Shown in pieces: positions 51,719-61,070 of a DNA stretch of 64,000 bases (position 1 is the first letter of the stretch; each line of letters begins with the position of its first letter). The notes under the pieces are model-generated. The model saw only the letters and a program-made list of their open reading frames with translations, ran no database searches and was not told the DNA's origin. The stretch is from FEN-1350 sp964643355. GTDB lineage: Bacteria > Planctomycetota > Phycisphaerae > Sedimentisphaerales > Anaerohalosphaeraceae. The stretch spans positions 1 through 64,000 of the forward strand of contig CAZXPW010000015.1 in assembly GCA_964643355.1 (NCBI GenBank). The letters run 5' to 3'. The position numbers were made by a program, and so were the translations under genes.

Positions 51719-53026
51719 ATGTCTCTGGCGATACTCGTTCTGGTCGTATCCTTTACGATCCTGGTGGTACTGAATGTTCCGGTGGCCTTTTCGATGGGCA
51801 TCGCGGCGATGCTGGGCTTGCTGCTGATGCCGGACATTTTTTTCCCATTGCAGACGATGGCATTGCAGGTCGCCACAAGCATTGACAGTTTTGCCCTGCT
51901 GGCGATCCCGTTCTTCATTCTTTCGGGCCTGCTGATGGGGCAGGGGGGGATCGCACGGCGTCTGATCGACTTTGCCAATGTCATTATGGGCCGGCTGAAG
52001 GGCGGTCTGGCCCTGGTCAATATCATGACTTGTATGCTGTTCGGATCGATTTCCGGTTCAGCCGCGGCGGCGGTATCTTCGATCGGGGGATTTATGATTC
52101 CGATCATGAATAAGATGGGCTACCATCGCGACTTTAACGCGTCCGTGACGATTACGGCGGCGACAACGGGTCTGCTGATTCCACCGAGCAATGTGATGAT
52201 CGTCTATTCGCTGGCGACCGGCGGGGCCTGTTCGATCGCCGCGCTGTTCATGGCCGGCGTGGTGCCGGGGGTGCTGGTGGGGTTGGGCCTGATGGCCGTT
52301 GCCTTTGTGCTGTCGTGGAAGAACAATTACGGCAAGGGTGAATCGTTTCCGCTCCGGGAAAGCGTCGTGCGGTTTTTCCGGGCCGTACCCCCGCTGCTGC
52401 TGATCGTCATCGTGCTGGGCGGAATCCTTGGCGGTATTTTCACGGCCACGGAGGCGTCGGCGATTGCGGTGGTGTATTCGTTTATTCTGTCCGTCTTTAT
52501 TTATCGCGAGGTCAAGTGGAAGGACCTTCCGGGGCTGATCCTGCAGTCGGCAGTGACGACGGCGGTGGTGATGATGCTGGTGGCGACCTCGATGGCGCTC
52601 AGTTGGGTGCTGACTTATGAAAATGTACCGCAGAATATCAGCGCCGCATTGATGGGTTTTACCGAGACCAAGTGGGTTGTGCTGCTGCTGATCAACCTCC
52701 TGTTGATGGGTGTCGGTTGTTTTATGGATATGACGCCGGCGGTGCTGATCTTTACGCCGATCTTTTTGCCGGTGATGAAGAAATTCGGGGTCGATTCTCT
52801 GCATTTCGGGATCATCATGATTGCCAACCTGTGTATCGGTTTGTGCACGCCGCCGGTGGGGACCTGTCTGTTTCTGGGCTGCGGGATCGGCCAGACGACG
52901 GTAACGAAGGTATTCAAGCATATTCTGCCGTTTTACATCGCAATGGTGTTTGTGCTGATGTTGATTACCTATCTCCCGGAGTTGTCGTTGTGGCTGCCGC
53001 AGGCCCTGGGTTTAATTCGAAAATAG
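51719..53026 (+). CDS. dctM: TRAP transporter large permease (DctM)
   Basis: 435 residues from ATG 51719 after AAGGA; a TTG six bases earlier is possible. About 12 helices. Motifs include LLAIPFFILSGLLMGQGGIA, FGSISGSAAAAVSSIGG, PPSNVMIVYSLATGG and NLCIGLCTPPVGTCLFLGCG, which match the DctM ion-coupled subunit. It drives sodium-dependent uptake. It converges with uxaC across a 19-base gap. Confidence 0.93.
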   Translation: MSLAILVLVVSFTILVVLNVPVAFSMGIAAMLGLLLMPDIFFPLQTMALQVATSIDSFALLAIPFFILSGLLMGQGGIARRLIDFANVIMGRLKGGLALVNIMTCMLFGSISGSAAAAVSSIGGFMIPIMNKMGYHRDFNASVTITAATTGLLIPPSNVMIVYSLATGGACSIAALFMAGVVPGVLVGLGLMAVAFVLSWKNNYGKGESFPLRESVVRFFRAVPPLLLIVIVLGGILGGIFTATEASAIAVVYSFILSVFIYREVKWKDLPGLILQSAVTTAVVMMLVATSMALSWVLTYENVPQNISAALMGFTETKWVVLLLINLLLMGVGCFMDMTPAVLIFTPIFLPVMKKFGVDSLHFGIIMIANLCIGLCTPPVGTCLFLGCGIGQTTVTKVFKHILPFYIAMVFVLMLITYLPELSLWLPQALGLIRK

Positions 53027-53045
53027 GGAATTGGGCCGCCCTGTT

Positions 53046-54458
53046 TCAACATTCCATGGGGAAATAGTTTCGGGCGTTGTTAAAGCAGATATCCTCGACC
53101 ATACGGCCCAGTAGTCCCATGTCGCGGGGCAGGTGCCCCTTTTCGACATCCTCACCGAGGAGATTGCACAGGATCCGGCGGAAATATTCGTGCCGCGGAT
53201 AGGACAGAAAACTCCGCGAGTCGGTCAGCATTCCCACAAAGCGGCTGAGGAGACCGAGATTGGACAAGGCGTTGATCTGGCGAATCATTCCGTCCATCTG
53301 GTCCATGAACCACCAGCCGGAACCGAACTGCATCTTGCCGGGGACCGAACCATCCTGAAAGTTGCCGAGCATGGAGACCAGCATTTCGTTGTCGCGGGGG
53401 TTGAGGTTGTAGAGGATGGTTTTCGGCAGTTTGCCTCGACTGTCGAGTCGATCGAGAAAACGGGACAGCGATTCGGCCGTCATATAGTCGCCGATGGAGT
53501 CGCAACCGATATCGGGACCCAACTGGCGGAAGAGTCGCGAATTATTGTTGCGCATCGCGCCCAAGTGAAGCTGCTGGACCCAGCCGCAATCATAGTCCAT
53601 CATGGCAAACTCGAACATTAGGGCCGATTTGAATTTTCGGATATCGGCCGGATTGGTGGGTTTGCCTTCTCGAATGGAATGGAAAATTGTTTGAATCTGA
53701 CGATCGGTATAGTCCTCGGCATAGGCCGCGTCGAGGCCGTGATCGCTGAGACGACAACCGTTGTCGTGGAAGTGCTGATGGCGTTTGTAGATGGCTTCGA
53801 GAAAAGAATCAAAGGTTCGGATCTCGGCGTTTACCACGGAGGCGAGTTTGTCAATCCAGCCATTGAGGGCGGTGGGATTTTCCGCGGCCATTGCCTTGTC
53901 CGGCCGCCAGGCGGTATGGATGCGGATCTCAAAACCATCGCGGCGAATCTTCCGGTGATGATCGAGTGAATCCAGCGGGTCTTCGGTTGTGCAGACCACG
54001 CGGATATTCATCTTTCGTAGTAGATTGCGGACGCTGAACGCCGGCGTCCGAAGCATCGAACTGCAATGCTCGTAAATTTCGCCGGCGGTTTGGCCATTCA
54101 GTAGCTTGCCTGAGACGCCGAAGTAGCGTTTCAGTTCCAGGTGGGTCCAGTGATACAACGGATTGCGGAGGCAGTAGGGTACCGTTTCGGCCCATTTCTG
54201 AAATTTGTCTTGGTCAGAGGCATCGCCGGTGCAGAACCGCTCCGCGATTCCGTTGGATCGCATGGCCCGCCATTTGTAATGGTCGCCGGCCAGCCAGGCC
54301 TGCGTCAGATTCTCAAAACGGCGATCCTCCGCGATGGATTCAGCAGGCAAGTGGCAATGGTAATCGTAGATCGGCATCTTCGCGGCGTGATCGTGATATA
54401 GCTGTCGTGCGGTATCGCTCAACAGCAACCAATCGTCCGATATGAATTCCATCGTCAT
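53046..54458 (-). CDS. uxaC: Uronate isomerase
   Basis: 470 residues from ATG 54458 behind AAAGGA. YDYHCHLPAESIAEDRRFEN holds the HxH metal site of the amidohydrolase fold, and TTEDPLDSLDHH and LTDSRSFLSYPRHEYFRRIL match UxaC. It isomerises glucuronate to fructuronate and galacturonate to tagaturonate. Facing the TRAP operon, it suggests uptake and catabolism of pectin- or alginate-type uronates. Other steps (UxaB/UxaA or UxuB/UxuA) are not in the window. Confidence 0.95.
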   Translation of the reverse strand: MTMEFISDDWLLLSDTARQLYHDHAAKMPIYDYHCHLPAESIAEDRRFENLTQAWLAGDHYKWRAMRSNGIAERFCTGDASDQDKFQKWAETVPYCLRNPLYHWTHLELKRYFGVSGKLLNGQTAGEIYEHCSSMLRTPAFSVRNLLRKMNIRVVCTTEDPLDSLDHHRKIRRDGFEIRIHTAWRPDKAMAAENPTALNGWIDKLASVVNAEIRTFDSFLEAIYKRHQHFHDNGCRLSDHGLDAAYAEDYTDRQIQTIFHSIREGKPTNPADIRKFKSALMFEFAMMDYDCGWVQQLHLGAMRNNNSRLFRQLGPDIGCDSIGDYMTAESLSRFLDRLDSRGKLPKTILYNLNPRDNEMLVSMLGNFQDGSVPGKMQFGSGWWFMDQMDGMIRQINALSNLGLLSRFVGMLTDSRSFLSYPRHEYFRRILCNLLGEDVEKGHLPRDMGLLGRMVEDICFNNARNYFPMEC

Positions 54459-54501
54459 CAAAATTCCTTTCGTTCACTTCCGTGTTTCAGAATTGAGGTG
54501 G

Positions 54502-54530
54502 ATCATATCCGATTCAGGCAATATCGTCAA
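54502..54530 (-). promoter_or_regulatory. Putative sigma70-type promoter for uxaC
   Basis: On the minus strand TTGACG (54525-54530) and TATGAT (54502-54507) are spaced by 17 bases, 44 bases before the start codon. Confidence 0.65.
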
Positions 54531-54590
54531 TGCAACCCACGAAGACATATCAAGGGATTGAAATGTGGAACCGGTTTGGCTAACCGAAGA

Positions 54591-56927
54591 TTATTGCATC
54601 TCGGGCGGATCGACGGATTGCCCGGCCTTCTGGGCAAGCCGTTGGTCAATCTCATAGGTACCGTAGAACGGCGCGTTGGCATCGAGCCATAGGTAAATTG
54701 TTCGTAATTCCTCGTCGGTCATCTTCACGCGATTGTCGCGGATCGAGTTGGTGACAATTTTCGTCAGTTTGCTTTCATCGGCGCCACAGCGGCCGGGTTT
54801 GCTGACGATGGCATCGATGGTATCGCCGCCCCATTCGTACCAGCGGACAAACGGCCGAAGGTTGGCATAAGCCGCGGAAAATTCATCCTTGGATTTTCCG
54901 GTCAGGACCAGGTTGCTTTTATCCTTTCCCGTGGAACCATCATGGCATCGGACACAGTGACGATCCAGGATCGGTTGGACCAACAGAGGAAAGCTGAACG
55001 GCCGTGTGCCGATCGGCCCCGGTACAATTTCAGAGGGTCGTCGTTTTGCGGCCAGCAATTGTCGGCCGGGAGCGACGGCGCTTTGCGTGCGGCGTTCGTG
55101 ACAGCCGATACAACCCCTTCGTTCTCCCGATTGAAGATACGCCACCGACAACATTGTCTGCACGGCTCGGCCTTGTTCATCGACGGCCTGAAAATACAAC
55201 GGCTTGCCGGCGGGGGCACGGAAATAGGCGGAGCCATCCCTTTCCACAGGAACCGTTCCCAGCAACATTCGGGCGCTTTCGGCATTAGCATATCCGATTC
55301 GAGGATCGTTGGCCACATGCGTCCGGGATTTGGGCAAGATCTGGAAGACTCGAAGCTCATGGATCGGCCGATCCGCGGGCAGCGGAAAATGTCCCGCCCG
55401 GACATCCGCCAGAAGAAATTCGCCGAAGTTTCCCATCTCCTGTTCTCGCGTACTGGCGATATCCGGCGGTGTGGGACGACTGCGAAGCGGAATTGGATAC
55501 ATCGCCGAGATCCCCTCTTGTCGATAGAGTAATTCCAGGTTACCGAAGCGGTCGAAATAGTAAAGACCTGTGAATGTGTCCGCCGTAGTTCCGGTACTCA
55601 TGCCCGGCAATGGATCAAAACTGAAACCGACCAGAAAGAAATCCTCCGATAACGGCCAAGGGGCATGAAAATAACTTGTTGGCCATCCATTGGACTCGGG
55701 AAAACACACCTCCGGAGTCAGGACTTCGACGGAGTCAAGGTTGTCCTGGCCGGATTTGGAATCGAAGGCGACCTTGTCCGGATCGAACAGGGCCAGTGAA
55801 CCGCCGACATTGGCGTGGTGGGCTCCGGCGATGAAGGCGATCTTTCGCGAGCCGGGGACCGCGCGGGGCTGGTAACAGGCATTGATGTCCATCGTGTAGT
55901 TGGCGAACATGGCTGCGGTACCGGTACCGTCGGGATTGCTGACCCACAGGCCATGAAAGTTCGCCGCAGAGCGGTCCACATAATCCCATCGGATGTACAC
56001 GATCCTTCCATCGTGCAGAACGCTGGGATGCCATTCGCTGGTCTCGTGAAACGACAGCGTCTGCCGGGTTTTCAGGTCCGGGTCCAGACGATGGAGCGTA
56101 TGGGCCGGCAGCGGTTCCCATGGATTGTTGCACCGCGTAAATCCGCCCCGCTCAGAAGACATAAAGGCAATGCCGCCGTCCGGCAGGGGGCATGGGTCGA
56201 AATCATCCTGGGGCCCGAAGGTCAGTTGCCGCAGATTCGAGCCATCGGCGTTCATGACGAAGATGTGAAAGCATTGTCGCTGGGGCGAGTAGAAATCGGG
56301 TTTTTCGCCGGCGCGTTCGGCAAAGGCGAAATAGATCGTCCTGGCGTCGTACGATAACGAAAGCGTTGTAAAGTTCCCTTTGGGAAGCCGGTCGCGGGTC
56401 AAATCCAGCGTTTCGAAGGATTGCCCCGGATTTTTGAGGATATAGATTCCTCCACCCGCGATGTCGGCATAGTCGTAATAATAACCGAGATATTCGTGAA
56501 GCATCTGACAGATAAACCGCTTGCGGGTCATAAAGACAATCGGCTGATCCGCCAACAGGGGATTTTGAAAAGCAACCTCTCGGGCCAGCCAGCGAATCTG
56601 ATGATACAGTCCGATTCGATCGGATTTTGGCAACGATTCGAGCCGTTGAATAGCATCGGAAAAGGAACGCAATTTGTCCTGCTTGGATCTCAGGTCAGGG
56701 GAACTCGGCAGGGCGACAAGGGTATCCAGCAATCGCTCCGTGCGGTTGACCAGATCACGAATCGCCTGTACACTGTCGATTGCCCGTCCGGCTCGATGTT
56801 CCTGCAGGGCCCAATCCGACTCGATCCGGTCTTGAAAGGATTCGGCTATCGATAGGGGATGAACCCACAACCATGACGAGACAACGATGATAAGGAATCT
56901 CCATCCGGTTTTTTTCACCGTTGTCAC
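54591..56927 (-). CDS. Exported HZS-alpha-like beta-propeller protein with two CxxCH motifs
   Basis: 778 residues from GTG 56927, with a signal peptide (about 1-29). Residues about 30-120 are helical. Residues about 150-480 carry TolB/PD40-type propeller repeats (HIFVMNADGSNLRQLTFGPQ, GRIVYIRWDYVDRS). The region MLLGTVPVERDGSAYFRAPA is shared with the 20383 protein. The haem motifs are CIGCH (606-610) and CVRCH (658-662). It lacks the PA14-like and FGE domains of the larger relative. Probably a periplasmic cytochrome with unknown activity; real hydrazine synthase is not implied. Confidence 0.8.
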   Translation of the reverse strand: MTTVKKTGWRFLIIVVSSWLWVHPLSIAESFQDRIESDWALQEHRAGRAIDSVQAIRDLVNRTERLLDTLVALPSSPDLRSKQDKLRSFSDAIQRLESLPKSDRIGLYHQIRWLAREVAFQNPLLADQPIVFMTRKRFICQMLHEYLGYYYDYADIAGGGIYILKNPGQSFETLDLTRDRLPKGNFTTLSLSYDARTIYFAFAERAGEKPDFYSPQRQCFHIFVMNADGSNLRQLTFGPQDDFDPCPLPDGGIAFMSSERGGFTRCNNPWEPLPAHTLHRLDPDLKTRQTLSFHETSEWHPSVLHDGRIVYIRWDYVDRSAANFHGLWVSNPDGTGTAAMFANYTMDINACYQPRAVPGSRKIAFIAGAHHANVGGSLALFDPDKVAFDSKSGQDNLDSVEVLTPEVCFPESNGWPTSYFHAPWPLSEDFFLVGFSFDPLPGMSTGTTADTFTGLYYFDRFGNLELLYRQEGISAMYPIPLRSRPTPPDIASTREQEMGNFGEFLLADVRAGHFPLPADRPIHELRVFQILPKSRTHVANDPRIGYANAESARMLLGTVPVERDGSAYFRAPAGKPLYFQAVDEQGRAVQTMLSVAYLQSGERRGCIGCHERRTQSAVAPGRQLLAAKRRPSEIVPGPIGTRPFSFPLLVQPILDRHCVRCHDGSTGKDKSNLVLTGKSKDEFSAAYANLRPFVRWYEWGGDTIDAIVSKPGRCGADESKLTKIVTNSIRDNRVKMTDEELRTIYLWLDANAPFYGTYEIDQRLAQKAGQSVDPPEMQ

Positions 56928-57092
56928 CTTCGAACCCTTTTCAATTCAAACAGTACCATATTTTACACTCTGCCGTTTCAACCGTTGGTTCGGAGAACGC
57001 GCCAACCAGTGTACCATATCGGTTCGACGGATAAAAGTCCGCGTTTCAGATCGCACTTGCTTTTGGGAGCCGGTGAGGGTAGAAAATAGGAT

Positions 57093-58238
57093 ATGGAAAC
57101 CACAAAAACAAAAGCGGAATCTTCCCGGAACGCAGGCGCGGCGAGACAATATTCGGGTCAGGTGATTTATGTGTATGCGTTCGATATCGCATACGAATTG
57201 AAGGCCGAACCGCCGGATCGAATCCTTGGCATAACGGCGACGGATTACACGATCCTGCAAACGCGTCGGAGCCCCAGACAGCGGTTTTTCTATCGGCCCA
57301 AGCAGATTCTCTTGCCGGCCGAAACCTGTCAACTGGCCGATGGTCCGGCGCAAATTTCCGCCCGGGTATTGGTCTTTGGCATCGGCGCCATCAGCATCCA
57401 GTATCGCGTGCCGTTCCAGGTTGATCGCCTTGAACAGTTAATCGCCTACCATGATCCGCATGTGGATTCCAAGCCGCTTGGTCAGAAAGCGATTGAGTTG
57501 GCCCGACGGATTCAGGCGGATCTTCGGGAACACTGTGTTCGTCCAACCGCAAATCTCGATCCGGAACCCTATACGCTATTCTGTATTGACGAGTTGCCCG
57601 TCGGTTCCGATGGCAAGGGAAGAACGGCTGAACAATGGCTCCAGGAACACCTCAGGCCGGTAGCGGGAATCCTGACAGAAGAATCCGATGTCGCCAACCT
57701 TTCACGGCAGGAGGCCGAGGAGTCCACCAGTCAGTATCTCAGTTATTACAACAACGATCTGGTTGTGGTGGACTGGGACGCCGCTTTGTTGATGGGGCAG
57801 GGGGAGGCGCTGGACGATATCCTGCATGTAGCCGAACTGGCTAATGTGCAATTGACGGAGTTGAAAGCATATGATCAGGCCCTCGATGCCGGGCTGGAGC
57901 AGTCGTACCAGGATCTGTCTCTTTGGAAGACGCATTCCAGCGGTGCCATTCGGAGAAACATCCGGGAGATTCATGTTGACATGGCTCGTCTGACCGACGA
58001 ATTGGAAAACATCACCAAGTTTTTCGGCGACTGGCATTTGGCCCGCATCTACGGGGCCTTGTCCAATCGGTTTCATCTGGCCGAGTGGCACCGGATTCTG
58101 GACAACAAACTCAAGACCCTTGGCGATCTCTATCAGATCCTTCAGCAGGATCGTACCAATTTATGGATGGTAATTCTGGAGGCCACGATTGTATTATTGT
58201 TTATATTAGACCTTGTTTTGTTATTTATGGGTCTATAG
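57093..58238 (+). CDS. DUF155/RMD1-like protein with C-terminal membrane helix
   Basis: 381 residues. The N-terminal half has FDIAYELKAEPPDRI and VLVFGIGAISIQYRVPF, a cytoplasmic alpha/beta domain. The C-terminal half is a long coiled-coil ending in a single membrane helix after LYQILQQDRTNLWMVILEA. This order (soluble domain, coiled-coil, terminal anchor) matches the DUF155/RMD1 family, whose biochemical role is unknown. An AGGA lies five bases before ATG 57093. Its tail overlaps the convergent arrestin-like gene by 14 bases. Confidence 0.55.
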   Translation: METTKTKAESSRNAGAARQYSGQVIYVYAFDIAYELKAEPPDRILGITATDYTILQTRRSPRQRFFYRPKQILLPAETCQLADGPAQISARVLVFGIGAISIQYRVPFQVDRLEQLIAYHDPHVDSKPLGQKAIELARRIQADLREHCVRPTANLDPEPYTLFCIDELPVGSDGKGRTAEQWLQEHLRPVAGILTEESDVANLSRQEAEESTSQYLSYYNNDLVVVDWDAALLMGQGEALDDILHVAELANVQLTELKAYDQALDAGLEQSYQDLSLWKTHSSGAIRRNIREIHVDMARLTDELENITKFFGDWHLARIYGALSNRFHLAEWHRILDNKLKTLGDLYQILQQDRTNLWMVILEATIVLLFILDLVLLFMGL

Positions 58239-58629
58239 AGATACCGAATCGGCCGCGATTCGGCAGCGAAGGGAAGGTTATGGGTTGGCCCGAGGGACTG
58301 ACGATAAACTCCAACCGTTCACAGTCGTTTTGGCCCGGTCGCAGAAATTCCAGCGCCCAACGGATTTTGAATATGTGTCCGTCGTAGGTATAAGGACCGG
58401 CGGGAATGCGAAAATGGAACGCGCGGGCGTCGCCCGGCGCGGGATCCTCCAGAACCAGCGAATCGACGACCCCCACATCGTCTGTACCCATGCAGCGCGT
58501 AAACCAGATCAGTCGTAGTTCCAACCGGCCGGGACGACCCTCATACTGCCAGCGGATCACGCCGCGAAGCGATTCACCGGGTAGAAACGCTGTCTTGTGG
58601 GAGTCGATTTGAATGGCAAGTGGACTCAT
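58225..58629 (-). CDS. Arrestin-like (Spo0M-type) beta-sandwich protein
   Basis: 134 residues. AIQIDSHKTAFLPGESLRGV, LELRLIWFTRCMGTDD and AFHFRIPAGPYTYDGHIFKI follow the strand order of arrestin/Spo0M-like N-domains: a bound-edge strand, a G-E-x-L-x-G-x-V turn, and a P-x-G-P-x-S/T-Y-x-G segment. Such small proteins are probably scaffolds. It overlaps the DUF3592 gene by ATGA, so the two are translationally coupled and may interact. Family assignment is by pattern only. Confidence 0.5.
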   Translation of the reverse strand: MSPLAIQIDSHKTAFLPGESLRGVIRWQYEGRPGRLELRLIWFTRCMGTDDVGVVDSLVLEDPAPGDARAFHFRIPAGPYTYDGHIFKIRWALEFLRPGQNDCERLEFIVSPSGQPITFPSLPNRGRFGISIDP

Positions 58630-60392
58630 CTTGATTCCTTCAGATTCGGCGGAACAACAACAATCGGCAACTCATCTTTGATGTTCGGCCAGATCCGGAT
58701 ATCTCCTCGGAACGACACCGCCCACACCAGCCGGCAGTTGCCGCCGTCAAATGAATGCATTGCCTCGGCCGGTACCGGTATGATAATCCGGCCAGTCGAT
58801 ATCTGCAGGGGGTCCTCCAGACGGACCAATTCCCGCTCAAACACAAGTTGTGAGGATTTGGCCATTTGCTGTTTGCCTTTGCCTCCTTCGGAAGTATTGC
58901 GAACATGTTCCGTGGCTGTCAGAAGGATTCGAAGCTCCCGGATGCGATGGAACAATCCTTTGAACTCCCACTCCAGTTCGGCCGTTGTGCCCAAGGAGAT
59001 CTGTCCGGGTCGGATGCGGGCGACTGGGTAGGGATTGAACAACGACAGAAATTGATGGATCACTACGCCGATAAGCCCAATACCGACCAATACAAATGGA
59101 ATCATAAATAGCGTCAAAAACCATTCCGGGTTCCCCCGACGGAAGGATTGAATAGCGATGGTCACAAAGACCGAGACGATTCCATTCCAGAAAACCGTAA
59201 TCAAGAGGGCCCCAAAAAATCCTCCAATTCGTCTTCCTGTAACCGGCAACGGCCGCCATTCGCTGTCCGGAACAACGGTCGCCGACGGCTGTTGCCAGCC
59301 GGCAATATCCGGTTCCGTGCCCCGGCCCGGTACAGGTTGTTGTGGCAGCCATGCCGACACGCTTCCCTTCGCCGAGCGTCGAGCCGATCGCAGGACGCCA
59401 TAGATTCCTCCCGCTCCGACTCCGAAAAACAGCCAGGGCACAAGGCCAATCAGGAGTTTGAGGGTGGGTTTTCGGACAAGAACCGCTTCCGAAGGATTTG
59501 TGGGATTGACATAACAAACCGGATGGGCCATCTTCCGATAGGCATCGACGACGGCCTGTTTGCCGCGGCGGCCGCTGGAAGAGCCGCCGATGAAATCATA
59601 CCGGGCCGATCGATATACGATTCCTTTGAAATTGTATTCGTACAGGATATCCACGCTGTAGGTTGTGCCGTCGTCATCGTCATGAGATCGAACATGGGCG
59701 TGCAGAATCCGGCAGGGGGTTTGAGTCCACTTCCGGGCGTCAATGACTTTATAAACCGGCCGAAAGCAAAGCGGCCACATCATGCCCAGTCCGACCAGGG
59801 CGAAGATGGAAAGAAAAACAATCAGAAATCCCCGGCCGCGGCTTGTGTCCGAAATGGATTTGAGTTTTTCCGGTTTGGATCGGGCCCACATGGCGAAGAT
59901 TCCGATTCCGCCGATCCCGATGAAAATGAATGGAAACAGGATCAACAAGCCGAACAGAAGATTGTCTCTTTCAAGGATGGACATCGTCGGATCCGTGGGA
60001 TTGACGAGACAGGTTTGTCGGCTTCCGGGCGGATAGCGTTGTGCCCATCGGGACAGTTTGTCGTAATCGCCCGAGCTGGAGTTTCCTCGGAATGTATCGC
60101 TGACATAGTGTTTGCCGTCGATAAAGTATTCGTATCGAACGACGAATCGATATTCGCCCTCTTTGGTTTCGACGGCGCTGGACAGGATTTGGCAGGGGGT
60201 TTTCGTCCAGGAGTAACGGTTCAATATAAGGACAAATTCGCGAACGACAAACACTTCGAAGAAGCTGCCCATCAAAAAGAATGCCAGAAAAAACAGCGTC
60301 CCCAGAATACGGCCGCCCAAGGTCAGTTTTCCTGATCTTGCTGGTGTCGAAAACGAGATTTGAGAACCCAACCGTTTCATGATTTCTTTCAT
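58626..60392 (-). CDS. Tandem DUF3592-type membrane protein with C-terminal beta-rich domain
   Basis: 588 residues. Two similar modules each contain membrane helices flanking a beta domain. The first has WTKTPCQILSSAVETKEGEY and YPPGSRQTCLVNPTDP; the second has WTQTPCRILHAHVRSHDDDD and MAHPVCYVNPTNPSEAVL. This repeated W-T-x-T-P-C...NPTxPS pattern is DUF3592. The C-terminal about 120 residues are beta-rich (ISLGTTAELEWEFKGLFHRI) and resemble the arrestin-like partner downstream. Function is unknown. An internal duplication inside one gene is clear from the sequence. Confidence 0.75.
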   Translation of the reverse strand: MKEIMKRLGSQISFSTPARSGKLTLGGRILGTLFFLAFFLMGSFFEVFVVREFVLILNRYSWTKTPCQILSSAVETKEGEYRFVVRYEYFIDGKHYVSDTFRGNSSSGDYDKLSRWAQRYPPGSRQTCLVNPTDPTMSILERDNLLFGLLILFPFIFIGIGGIGIFAMWARSKPEKLKSISDTSRGRGFLIVFLSIFALVGLGMMWPLCFRPVYKVIDARKWTQTPCRILHAHVRSHDDDDGTTYSVDILYEYNFKGIVYRSARYDFIGGSSSGRRGKQAVVDAYRKMAHPVCYVNPTNPSEAVLVRKPTLKLLIGLVPWLFFGVGAGGIYGVLRSARRSAKGSVSAWLPQQPVPGRGTEPDIAGWQQPSATVVPDSEWRPLPVTGRRIGGFFGALLITVFWNGIVSVFVTIAIQSFRRGNPEWFLTLFMIPFVLVGIGLIGVVIHQFLSLFNPYPVARIRPGQISLGTTAELEWEFKGLFHRIRELRILLTATEHVRNTSEGGKGKQQMAKSSQLVFERELVRLEDPLQISTGRIIIPVPAEAMHSFDGGNCRLVWAVSFRGDIRIWPNIKDELPIVVVPPNLKESR

Positions 60393-60549
60393 ACAGATGG
60401 ATAACGAGGCGGATTGTTTCCGGATATCCGAAAATTGTCAATGAAAAACATCAACGGAGGATGAGTTGCTGCCGGGGGCTGCCTTGAACAGTCCGATAGA
60501 CCGAGCGGATTCAACAGGAAGATTTTTTTCGAAAACCTATCGATACCTC

Positions 60550-60577
60550 TTGACAATTTGAATTCCTTGGATATAGT
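60550..60577 (+). promoter_or_regulatory. Sigma70-type promoter of tRNA-Asp
   Basis: TTGACA (60550-60555) and TATAGT (60572-60577) are separated by 16 bases, 17 bases before the mature tRNA 5' end, as expected for a stable RNA promoter. Confidence 0.8.
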
Positions 60578-60594
60578 GTCTGCTTTCCCCAATC

Positions 60595-60668
60595 GGGGGC
60601 GTAGCTCAATTGGTTAGAGCATCGGACTGTCGATCCGAAGGTTGAGGGTTCGAGCCCCTTCGCCCTCG
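60595..60668 (+). tRNA. tRNA-Asp (anticodon GTC)
   Basis: 74 bases fold as a standard cloverleaf. The acceptor stem pairs GGGGGCG with CGCCCTC (one G-T). The D arm is GCTC/GAGC, the anticodon stem is TCGGA/TCCGA with loop CTGTCGA (anticodon GTC), and the T arm is GAGGG/CCCTT with loop TTCGAGC. The discriminator base is G. CCA is not encoded. Confidence 0.97.
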
Positions 60669-60682
60669 TAACACTAAGTACT

Positions 60683-60718
60683 GGGCTGACAAGCACTTAC
60701 GCTTGTCGGCCCTTTTTT
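60683..60718 (+). terminator. Rho-independent terminator after tRNA-Asp
   Basis: GGGCTGACAAGC (60683-60694) pairs with GCTTGTCGGCCC (60701-60712) with one mismatch or wobble and a six-base loop, followed by TTTTTT (60713-60718). Confidence 0.92.
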
Positions 60719-61070
60719 ATTTCCCGGATTTTCGGGGGTGCGCAACAGCTGTGCTACAAAATTCGACTTTGAGATCTGCTCGGAAACGGCCCTGGCTCGT
60801 CCCACCACATCCCGGCGGATCGCCAAATCGAAACTTCCACAAGGAACTGTTCGATGGCGTTGGCTGGTCCGAGCGGATTTCCTTAGCGAGATTCACGGGT
60901 GGATATCGACTGTTTGGGGCAATCGGAAGGTCGGGTTGATCGTGTTTTGTTTCAGGAGATCCAGAAAGACCGTTGATTCCTTAACTGTTTTTTTCAAAAA
61001 AATATCAATAATCGGGTGTCCTTCGGATGCCTGTAAGGGGTATATACGATCTAATATGTCTAATTATCTT
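60719..61070. other. Gap between the tRNA terminator and the HEAT-repeat gene
   Basis: About 350 bases. Several short plus-strand frames overlap here (for example one reading WRWLVRADFLSEIHGWIST), but none has a convincing start, family motif or codon signal. It may hold decayed coding sequence. No second tRNA, hairpin or integrase remnant is visible. Confidence 0.4.

Noticed and set aside
60719..61070. Integrated element at the tRNA-Asp 3' end
   Set aside because: No integrase gene and no repeat of the tRNA 3' end were found downstream.
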